Source: Alphaproteobacteria bacterium
GTDB taxonomy: Bacteria > Pseudomonadota > Alphaproteobacteria > UBA2966
Direction: 5' to 3'
DNA: 60,337 nucleotides
NCBI GenBank assembly: GCA_018650465.1
Contig: JABIFY010000129.1
Span: 1 to 60,337, forward strand
Part shown: one piece after another, positions 53,875-60,337 of the stretch
How positions within the stretch are numbered: position 1 is the stretch's first letter
Layout: every line of letters begins with the position of its first letter
Made by a program: the position numbers and the translations under genes
Notes under the pieces: generated by a model
Databases searched by the model: none
The model's input: the letters and a program-made list of their open reading frames with translations, nothing else
What the model was told of the DNA's origin: nothing

Positions 53875-54515
53875 TGGAAATTATCCTGCTGGAAAGAGTT
53901 GAGAAACTCGGTCAGATGGGCGATGTCGTCACTGTCAAAGACGGATTTGCTCGTAACTACCTTTTACCTCAGAAAAAAGCCCTGCGGGCCAATGAGTCAA
54001 ATCGCAAGGATTTCGAAACCAAGCGTGTGGATCTGGAAGCCCAGAACCTGACGCAAAAAACCGAAGCTGAATCCGTTGCTAAAAAGATGGAGGGCATTTA
54101 CTGCTCGCTGATCCGTCAAGCCAGTGAAGGTGGTCAGTTGTACGGTTCTGTTTCAGCCCGCGATATTGCAGAATCAGCAACCGCTGCCGGTTTTGCCGTT
54201 GGTCGCAACCAGGTTCAACTGGACCGCGCCATCAAAATGCTGGGTATCCACCCGATCCGCGTTCAGTTACACGCCGAAGTATCTGTCAGCATCAATGTAA
54301 ATGCTGCTCGTACGGAAGAAGAAGCTGAAGCCCAACAGGCTGCCGACGAAAAAGGCGAAAGCACAAACGTTGCTGCCGAAGCTGCTGATGATGTGGCTGA
54401 AGTTCAGGTTGAAGAAATCTTCGAAGACGGTGCACAAGCCGACGCCGAAGCTGAACTTGGCGACGACGAAGCTGAAGCTGAAGCGCCCGCTGAAGAAGCT
54501 GAAGAACAAACCTGA
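53871..54515 (+). CDS. rplI: 50S ribosomal protein L9
   Basis: L9 binds 23S rRNA near L1 and spans two ribosomes in polysomes. The product of 214 residues opens M(M)EIILLERVEKLGQMGDVVTVKDGFARNYLLP and includes the C-domain (GQLYGSVSARDIAE, IRVQLHAEVSVSINVN). Beyond about residue 148 it carries a 60-residue Glu/Asp/Ala tail. Two adjacent ATGs are both possible starts, with AGGAG five or eight bases upstream. A strong terminator follows. Confidence 0.95.
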   Translation: MMEIILLERVEKLGQMGDVVTVKDGFARNYLLPQKKALRANESNRKDFETKRVDLEAQNLTQKTEAESVAKKMEGIYCSLIRQASEGGQLYGSVSARDIAESATAAGFAVGRNQVQLDRAIKMLGIHPIRVQLHAEVSVSINVNAARTEEEAEAQQAADEKGESTNVAAEAADDVAEVQVEEIFEDGAQADAEAELGDDEAEAEAPAEEAEEQT

Positions 54516-54540
54516 TCACGATCAGATCAGCGAAAAATCA

Positions 54541-54573
54541 GGGCGGCCCGGTCATACGGGTCGCCCTTTTTTT
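54541..54573 (+). terminator. Rho-independent terminator after rplI
   Basis: GGGCGGCCCG and CGGGTCGCCC pair with one G-T wobble around a six-base loop, followed by seven T. It lies 25 bases after the stop. Confidence 0.88.
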
Positions 54574-54593
54574 GGTTCTAGCCCGTCTTTAAT

Positions 54594-55781
54594 CTATCCC
54601 GTCGCACAGGCCCCTGCCCGGTCTTCAAATCCTGAAGAGGCAATGCGATCTTCCTTTGCGGACAAGAATGGCAAAGTTGGCCACCAGCGAACAAATTGCT
54701 GATCGGTACCCGGCCTCACGCTTTCGCCAATCCGGGGAGAGGCAACTTTCACACCGCACTTTTCACCTGCCGCTATGGTGCGTTCAATCGGTGCGGTCCA
54801 GCTGTGCATAGCCAACTCGAACGTCCCCCAATGAACCGGAATTAAAGTCTTGCCACCAACCATGCGGTGGGCCTGTACAGCCTGTTCCGGCCCCAGATGC
54901 ACATCCATCCAGCGTTTGTTGTAGGCACCGGTTTCAATCATGGTCACGTCAAATGGTCCGTAGCGTTCACCAATTTCACTAAAGCCATCAAACATCGCCG
55001 TATCGCCACTGTAATATGCCCGATGGTCCGGCCCGATAAAGGCCCAGCCCGACCACAAGGTTTTGTCTTTGTCTGACTGCGTGATCGCCCTACCGGAAAA
55101 ATGTCGGGCGGGTGTTGAGACGAGCTTCAGACCTTTGACATCCAGGCTGTCCCACCAGTCCAGTTCAATAATTTGGCCTTTAGCCACACCCCAATGTTCA
55201 AAATGCGATCCCACACCCAGCGGCATGATGAACTTCACGCCTGATTTTGCCAGCTTCAGAATTGTCGGGTGATCCAGATGGTCATAATGGTCATGTGATA
55301 TCACAACTGCATCAAGCTTTGGCAAATCTTCCAAGGCCAGTGGCGGCCGGTGGAAGCGCTTGGGACCGGCCCAGGTAAAAGGGGACGAACGCTCACCCCA
55401 AACCGGATCGATCAAAACACGATAACCGTCAATTTCGACCAGCAAAGTGGAATGACCCAGCCACGTCACCCGCAGGCCATTCGCTGGCTTGACCGCGAAA
55501 TCACTTGCCGTCCGATCCATCACGGCCAAGTCCTGTTCCGGGGAGGAATTGGGGTTATCGTCAAGTATCCAGTCGACAAGGATGGGTAATAAATCAGGAT
55601 CCTTACGCGGAATTACATCATTGAACGTTTCTCCACCCCACTGTGGTGAAGCATTAATCCGGGCCAATCTCTCACCCTCGGGCGGCGTGCCGATGGCAGC
55701 GCATCCTGAAAAGGCAGCGGCGGAAACCGCGGCGACGACAGCCAGCAGGGAGAATTTGAACACGCGTGATTTCAGAAACAT
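54594..55781 (-). CDS. Metallo-beta-lactamase-fold lipoprotein (RomA/NAPE-PLD-like)
   Basis: A 395-residue exported hydrolase. The N-terminus has a signal with a lipoprotein-type cysteine (FSGC, Cys27). The MBL motif HDHYDH sits at 163-168, with further ligands near GDTAMFDG (290s) and HWGTFE (near 335). The WLGHSTLLVEIDG start and overall length fit the RomA/UlaG-like, NAPE-PLD-related group that often hydrolyses phosphodiesters or lactones. Substrate unknown. It is the last of three minus-strand genes placed between rplI and dnaB. Confidence 0.87.
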   Translation of the reverse strand: MFLKSRVFKFSLLAVVAAVSAAAFSGCAAIGTPPEGERLARINASPQWGGETFNDVIPRKDPDLLPILVDWILDDNPNSSPEQDLAVMDRTASDFAVKPANGLRVTWLGHSTLLVEIDGYRVLIDPVWGERSSPFTWAGPKRFHRPPLALEDLPKLDAVVISHDHYDHLDHPTILKLAKSGVKFIMPLGVGSHFEHWGVAKGQIIELDWWDSLDVKGLKLVSTPARHFSGRAITQSDKDKTLWSGWAFIGPDHRAYYSGDTAMFDGFSEIGERYGPFDVTMIETGAYNKRWMDVHLGPEQAVQAHRMVGGKTLIPVHWGTFELAMHSWTAPIERTIAAGEKCGVKVASPRIGESVRPGTDQQFVRWWPTLPFLSAKEDRIASSGFEDRAGACATG

Positions 55782-55846
55782 ATGGCCTCTTTCGAAAGTG
55801 TCAGACTTATATTGGTTGTCAAAACGCGCGGTTCAAGCCAGCGGTC

Positions 55847-56617
55847 TCAGGACAGGTCCTTAAGTCTTTTGACGTCAGTGAGATAAGGTAACTTATTCCG
55901 TGCCTGTTCAATCTTGGCCAGGTCAATTTCTGCAAAGATCAGTTCTTCATCAGCTCCGGCGCGAACCACATCCTTGCCATCTGGTCCAACTATGCAACTG
56001 GCCCCCAATAAGGTCATGTCATTTTCATGTCCGGCATGGTTGGCATATGCAAGCCAAACTCCATTTTCAAAGGCTCGTGTCGGCATCATTTGAAACGCGA
56101 CGGATCGCCATTCCTGGAGCAGTGCTGTTGGCACGATGATCAATTGCGCACCCGCCTGGGCAGCCGCCCTTGCCGTTTCCGGAAATTCAGCATCAAAGCA
56201 AATCAGGATTGCACATCGTACGCCCTTCAGATCAAACAGGACCTGGTCCGATCCTGATGAAAAATATTTCGCTTCAAATCCAGGTGGCAAAATCATCTTG
56301 CGCTGGTTGGCAATAATTTGGCCGGCGGCATCGATGCAAACCGCTGAATTAAATAATTTGCCATAGTCGCGTTCCGGATATCCATAGACAATGGCGCATT
56401 CCTGCTCCACCGCCAGCTCTGCTATTTTCTCTGAAAAAGGCCCATCGAATGGTTCCGCAAGGTCGGGCAACTGATCGCCAACATTATAACCAGACATGAA
56501 AAGTTCGGGGCAGACAACCAGATCGAATTGGCAATCGGACATGGCAGCGGCAAGGCGGGCAAGGCGTTGGTCGGCATCAAGCCCACCGCAGTCTGATTGA
56601 AAAACACCGACCCGCAT
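55847..56617 (-). CDS. Carbon-nitrogen hydrolase (nitrilase superfamily)
   Basis: A 256-residue nitrilase-fold amidase. The catalytic triad is Glu38 (PELFMSGY), Lys107 (NQRKMIL) and Cys140 (ICFDAEFPE). Length and motifs suit aliphatic amidase or N-carbamoyl hydrolase-like members; the substrate is not determined. It starts three bases after the M24 gene ends, so the two form an operon and may act in one degradation route. Confidence 0.9.
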   Translation of the reverse strand: MRVGVFQSDCGGLDADQRLARLAAAMSDCQFDLVVCPELFMSGYNVGDQLPDLAEPFDGPFSEKIAELAVEQECAIVYGYPERDYGKLFNSAVCIDAAGQIIANQRKMILPPGFEAKYFSSGSDQVLFDLKGVRCAILICFDAEFPETARAAAQAGAQLIIVPTALLQEWRSVAFQMMPTRAFENGVWLAYANHAGHENDMTLLGASCIVGPDGKDVVRAGADEELIFAEIDLAKIEQARNKLPYLTDVKRLKDLS

Positions 56618-56620
56618 GGT

Positions 56621-57778
56621 TCAGTGATTCACAGTCAAGATTTCGCGTGGATAAGTGGTCAAATAATCGCATCCTGTTTCAGTGACAACGATCGAGTCTC
56701 CTATACGTCCACCTAACTTGCCATCCACCGAAATGCCGCCATCTACAGCGAAGGTCATGCCCGGTCGCAGGATTGTGCTATCCCCGGCCTTGAGTTCCGG
56801 TGTCTCCAGATAAGACATGCCGATGGAACGACCGGTTCTGTAACCTGTTGTATATCCGCGTTCGGCATAGACTTCATCAGCGGCCTCGGCAATGGATTGT
56901 GCCGTCACACCAGGGCGGATCGCTGCAATGGCAGCCTGCTGGGCATCAATCGCAGCCTGTTGCACACGTGCGGCCTCGTCCGATATTTCCTTGATGAAGA
57001 ACATTCGGTCGAATCCCAGTTTGTATTGCTTGAACTGGGCCATGTTGCAAAAACAAAAATAGACAGGGTCGCCTTTTTCCAGAAGTTTGACGCTGGCCCG
57101 TCGGTGCACCATCGATGTATCCCGGCCGGACTGCATGACCTGAAGGTTATGAATCATGGGGGAGATGAAAGATTCCCATCCGCGCGCTGTCAAAAAACCG
57201 GCGGCTTTTCGCGTGCCTGCATTGATGACAGCCAGGGCGGCTTCATATTCCGGTGCGCCTTCGGCCAGGGCGCCCTCGGCAGCTGACATCATGGCACCGG
57301 CGATTTCACCGGCCTGGCGCATGACATGTATTTCTTCGGGTGATTTCACCATTCGCATGGCACCCAGAAAACCAGAGATATTGGTCAGACCCGTGCCAGG
57401 CCTTTGATCCTGAAACCAGTTGCGGACAATCGCTGGCAAGGCAGCTGCTTCGATCCCTATTTCTTTGACATCATCGCCTAGCGCGCGTGACAGCACATTT
57501 TCCCACCGATCAGGCCCGGAATCCTCCCAGGTCCTGACGTCATCGATCCAGGTCATGGCACTCACCATTTCACTTTCCATGGCGGGGGTAATCACCACTG
57601 GTGCTTCACCTGGTCGTACGATCAGAAATGTCGGGCGGCCAAACTCAATAGACAGATAACCCCAGAACCCTGCGAGGTAGGCGATGGAGCTTTCATCTGT
57701 AATGAGCGCTATGTCTGTTTTTGCATCTCGAAGGCGAGTTTGAAACTCTTGCGTTCGTTGGCGTGCCTGTTCCAGCAT
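56621..57778 (-). CDS. M24-family (creatinase/prolidase-fold) protein without canonical metal ligands
   Basis: A 385-residue pita-bread-fold protein with a creatinase N-domain and an M24 C-domain. The M24 substrate-side histidine is kept (His225 in SMVHRRA). At the usual metal-ligand positions it has FCFCN for the first Asp region (about 241-245), Arg317 for His (TGRSIGM), Asp346 for Glu (FAVDGG) and Gly360 for Glu (RIGD). It may be a metal-independent hydrolase like creatinase, or inactive. A nitrilase gene follows at three bases. Confidence 0.85.
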   Translation of the reverse strand: MLEQARQRTQEFQTRLRDAKTDIALITDESSIAYLAGFWGYLSIEFGRPTFLIVRPGEAPVVITPAMESEMVSAMTWIDDVRTWEDSGPDRWENVLSRALGDDVKEIGIEAAALPAIVRNWFQDQRPGTGLTNISGFLGAMRMVKSPEEIHVMRQAGEIAGAMMSAAEGALAEGAPEYEAALAVINAGTRKAAGFLTARGWESFISPMIHNLQVMQSGRDTSMVHRRASVKLLEKGDPVYFCFCNMAQFKQYKLGFDRMFFIKEISDEAARVQQAAIDAQQAAIAAIRPGVTAQSIAEAADEVYAERGYTTGYRTGRSIGMSYLETPELKAGDSTILRPGMTFAVDGGISVDGKLGGRIGDSIVVTETGCDYLTTYPREILTVNH

Positions 57779-57883
57779 TTGCTAAACTTCCTTTGGTTGA
57801 AGCACGGGTTTCTTATTGCATGAGAAGTTATGCATCCCGGTTCGTCAAGCGATTGCCTGACAGGATTACCAGGTCACAAAAAG

Positions 57884-57936
57884 TTATCCCCATGATTCAC
57901 GTAATTAAAAAGTTGATTCCCTGATTTTTATCCACA
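57884..57936. promoter_or_regulatory. DnaA-box pair upstream of dnaB
   Basis: TTATCCACA (57928-57936) matches the DnaA-box consensus exactly and TTATCCCCA (57884-57892) differs by one base; both have the same orientation and their starts are 44 bases apart. The DNA between them is AT-rich. They lie 65-120 bases before the dnaB start codon. Confidence 0.55.
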
Positions 57937-58001
57937 GGTTCGTTAGCCCGTGTTTGATATCACTATCCCAATCAGCTTCCTCATTGCGTATAGTGCCGCT
58001 C

Positions 58002-59531
58002 ATGGAAAATTCGGCATCTTCACCTCTACTTTCGCCCGTTGACGACTTCGATCAGATCGACGGCCCCGGCTATCGGGAACAGCCCAGCAATGCGGAGGCT
58101 GAACAGGCCCTGTTGGGGGCCATTTTGATCAATAATGAGGCGGCCCATAGGGTCAATGCCTTTTTGATGGATGAGCATTTTTTCTGGCCGGTGCATGGCC
58201 GCATTTTTGGTGCCGCGAACAAGCTGATTGAGCGCGGACAAATTGCCACGCCAACAACCCTGAAAACCTATTTCGACAGGGACGAGGGGCTGGCCGATGT
58301 GGGCGGCTCGGATTACCTGGCACGCCTGGCGTCAGCCGCCACCACAATTATCAATGCCGAAGCCTATGGCAACGCCATTTATGACCTCTATCTTCGCCGC
58401 GAACTCATTGATATTGGTGAAGATATGGTCAATGGTGCCTATGATTCAGGCGTTGACGACGAGGCCGTTAAACAGATCGAACTGGCCGAAAAACATCTCT
58501 TTGATTTGGCGGAAAAAGGCGTCTCTGATGGCGGTTTTGTGCCCTTCAAGACTTCCCTGACCGAAGCTGTGCTGGCGGCTGAAGCTGCCTACAAACGTGA
58601 TGCAAGTCTGACAGGTGTAACCTCTGGTCTGACAGACCTTGATGAATTGCTGGGAGGGATGCACCGATCTGACCTGGTTATCCTTGCCGGGCGACCCAGT
58701 ATGGGCAAGACAGCCCTGGCCACCAATATCGCCTTTAACGCAGCCAAAGCCTGGCACGACAATAATGGCAAGGACGGGGCCGTTGTGGGCTTCTTTTCCC
58801 TGGAAATGTCGGGCGAACAACTGGCCACGCGTATTCTGTCAGAACAATCTGAAATCTCCAGTCACAAGATCAGACGCGGTATGGTTTCCAGTGATGATTT
58901 CCACACAGTTGCCCGTGTGGCGCGGGAGCTGGAAGAGCTACCGTTTTTCATTGACGATACACCAGCCCTTTCCATTGGCGCGATCCGGACCCGCGCCCGT
59001 CGCATGAAGCGACAGCATGGTCTGAGCATGCTGGTGATCGACTATCTGCAGTTGATCAAGGCAAACAGCGCCAAGGAAGGCCGGGTCCAGGAAGTCACCG
59101 AAATCACCCAGGGCCTGAAAGCCATTGCCAAGGATCTGGACATTCCGGTTCTGGCCCTCAGCCAGCTCAGTCGTCAAGTAGAAAACCGGGACGACAAACG
59201 CCCGCAGTTGTCGGATTTGCGCGAATCAGGCTCCATCGAGCAGGACGCTGACGTGGTGATGTTTGTTTATCGTGAAGAATATTACTGGAGCCGTCTGCAT
59301 CCCCGCCCCGCCATCGCCCGCAAAGACGAGACCGAAGCCGAGTTTATTCTGCGCCAGCAGCAGTGGAACGAAGACTACATGCGTGAAGGTCGCGCCGGCG
59401 AAGCAGAAATCATTATTGCCAAGCAAAGGCATGGTCCTACCGATACGGTGAACGTATACTTCAGCAACCAGTTCACCCGATTTGGCAATCTCGACAAAGA
59501 GGACCAGGGCCCCGATGACGTTGGTTTCTAA
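58002..59531 (+). CDS. dnaB: Replicative DNA helicase
   Basis: DnaB is the hexameric fork helicase. The 509-residue product has the N-terminal DnaG-contact domain (NAEAEQALLGAILINNEAAHRV), Walker A GRPSMGKTALA near 227-237, Walker B LVIDYLQLI near 343 and the SRQVENRDDKRPQLSDLRESGSIEQDAD region. No intein is present. The ATG giving MENSASSPLL is chosen, with 16 upstream in-frame codons rejected. alr overlaps its end by 17 bases. DnaA boxes lie upstream. Confidence 0.96.
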   Translation: MENSASSPLLSPVDDFDQIDGPGYREQPSNAEAEQALLGAILINNEAAHRVNAFLMDEHFFWPVHGRIFGAANKLIERGQIATPTTLKTYFDRDEGLADVGGSDYLARLASAATTIINAEAYGNAIYDLYLRRELIDIGEDMVNGAYDSGVDDEAVKQIELAEKHLFDLAEKGVSDGGFVPFKTSLTEAVLAAEAAYKRDASLTGVTSGLTDLDELLGGMHRSDLVILAGRPSMGKTALATNIAFNAAKAWHDNNGKDGAVVGFFSLEMSGEQLATRILSEQSEISSHKIRRGMVSSDDFHTVARVARELEELPFFIDDTPALSIGAIRTRARRMKRQHGLSMLVIDYLQLIKANSAKEGRVQEVTEITQGLKAIAKDLDIPVLALSQLSRQVENRDDKRPQLSDLRESGSIEQDADVVMFVYREEYYWSRLHPRPAIARKDETEAEFILRQQQWNEDYMREGRAGEAEIIIAKQRHGPTDTVNVYFSNQFTRFGNLDKEDQGPDDVGF

Positions 59532-60337
59532 GGCACAATCCAATACATCTTCATCTGATTCTTTACCTGATTCCGGCCCGGATTATGCTGCCGCCACCCT
59601 GACCATCAATCTCGATGCAATAATGGCCAACTATCGTCAGCTCAGTGAGACTTTCACTGGTCGCCATGTGGCCGCTGCCGTCAAGGCCAATGCATATGGC
59701 ACAGGCCAGGCATGTACGGCCCCTGCTTTGTTCAAGGCGGGCTGCCGGATTTATTTTGTCGCCGTCCTCGCCGAAGCGGTTGAACTACGGGAAATTCTTG
59801 GCCCCGAACCTGAGATATACGTGCTGGCCGGCGTAAACACCGCGGAAATACCCACTTTCATCGACCATGACTTGCGCCCTGTGCTCAATCACCTGGGACA
59901 GATCGACGACTGGTCCGGGGCGGCAAAATCGGACGAAAACTCAAGACCCGCTGCATTGCACGTTGACACCGGCATGGCCCGGCTCGGTTTACCGGATTAT
60001 GAATTCCGCACCTTGCTGGCTGAACAGGATCGCCTGACAGGTATCGATCTGAAATTGACCATGACCCACCTGGCTAATGGGGACGAGCCGGACAATCCGG
60101 CCAATGGCATGCAACGGGATCAGTTCCGCGAAATAGCCGCCCATTTCCCTATTGCAGAAGCCAGTTTTGCCAATGGCGCAGGCATTCTTCTGGGCCCGGA
60201 ATTTCACTTTGATGTGGCGCGCGCGGGCCTCGCCCTTTATGGCGGAAATCCTTTCGGGACCGGCCCCAATCCCATGTCGGAAGTCGTTCATTTAAAAGCA
60301 AAAATCCTGCAGGTCCGCGAGATTGACAGCCCCCAGG
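59515..60337 (+). CDS. alr: Alanine racemase, truncated by the right edge
   Basis: Alr makes D-alanine for peptidoglycan using pyridoxal phosphate. About 274 residues are visible before the window ends. After a variable 26-residue N-terminus come TLTINLDAIMANYRQL, the PLP-lysine in AAVKANAYG (about residue 56), HVDTGMARLGL near 150 and the conserved RAGLALYGGNP near 240. The only upstream ATG overlaps dnaB by 17 bases, a coupled dnaB-alr arrangement known in this class. The C-terminal catalytic tyrosine domain is outside. Confidence 0.93.
   Translation, partial: MTLVSKAQSNTSSSDSLPDSGPDYAAATLTINLDAIMANYRQLSETFTGRHVAAAVKANAYGTGQACTAPALFKAGCRIYFVAVLAEAVELREILGPEPEIYVLAGVNTAEIPTFIDHDLRPVLNHLGQIDDWSGAAKSDENSRPAALHVDTGMARLGLPDYEFRTLLAEQDRLTGIDLKLTMTHLANGDEPDNPANGMQRDQFREIAAHFPIAEASFANGAGILLGPEFHFDVARAGLALYGGNPFGTGPNPMSEVVHLKAKILQVREIDSPQ

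Noticed and set aside
1-60337. CRISPR array, tRNA or rRNA genes, prophage or transposase genes
   Set aside because: No evenly spaced identical repeats, no cloverleaf or rRNA signature, and no phage or transposase coding region was seen on either strand.

Overview
This window looks like ordinary chromosome from an alphaproteobacterium, most likely a free-living, aerobic, Gram-negative member near Rhodospirillales. The class assignment rests on gene content and order: the zeta-type ATPase inhibitor (DUF1476), a purB / purC-purS-purQ-purL / bolA / grxD block, rpsD next to trmJ, rarD, cimA and cysS, a fabD-fabG-acpP-fabF-mltG-(yicC-gmk) cluster, an lptF-lptG-lptD-surA-pdxA-rsmA run, and rpsF-rpsR-DUF2232-rplI followed by dnaB-alr. 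The order-level guess is inference. I see no rRNA, tRNA, CRISPR array, prophage or transposase gene.

Layout. 1-2.5 kb: an AT-rich left edge with a shortened DUF805 gene, then purB and an AT-rich STAS/SpoIIAA-like gene. 2.5-7.9 kb: ATPase zeta subunit, the purine operon, then bolA and grxD ending in a strong terminator. 8-11.3 kb: a small unknown gene, a GNAT acetyltransferase, and a three-gene exported operon (amidohydrolase, YtkA/FixH-like protein, di-haem peroxidase). 11.3-13.3 kb: a CYP199-like cytochrome P450 and its MarR regulator, with two palindromic operators upstream. 13.3-17.6 kb: YaiI, a methyltransferase with a regulatory domain, a GST, a WYL regulator, a DUF1330 protein and a lone receiver domain. 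17.8-29.2 kb (minus strand): rpsD, SGNH hydrolase, trmJ, rarD, cimA, cysS, nadE, nicotinate phosphoribosyltransferase and class II DAHP synthase. 29.3-35.4 kb: PhyH dioxygenase and glutathione reductase, a class II aldolase, a DapA-like protein, a reductive-dehalogenase-like protein, and holC. 35.4-44.9 kb: pepA, then the LPS-export and outer-membrane biogenesis operon through pdxA and rsmA. 44.9-51.8 kb: gmk, yicC, an inserted SDR gene, mltG and the fatty-acid synthesis genes. 52-60.3 kb: ribosomal proteins S6, S18 and L9, three inserted minus-strand genes (metallo-beta-lactamase-fold lipoprotein, nitrilase, M24 homologue), then dnaB and a truncated alr.

Most genes are housekeeping: purine, NAD, branched-chain and aromatic amino acid precursors, fatty acid and envelope synthesis, translation and replication. 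The accessory material worth a second look is the exported di-haem peroxidase operon, the P450/MarR module with perfect 13-bp operator arms, the soluble reductive-dehalogenase homologue, an M24 protein lacking its metal ligands, and non-coding signals: a three-copy dispersed intergenic repeat, a REP-like nested inverted repeat, leaders of rpsF and rpsD that look autoregulatory, and DnaA boxes in front of dnaB. No wholly new system can be proved from sequence alone; the exported trio and the repeat family are the best candidates.
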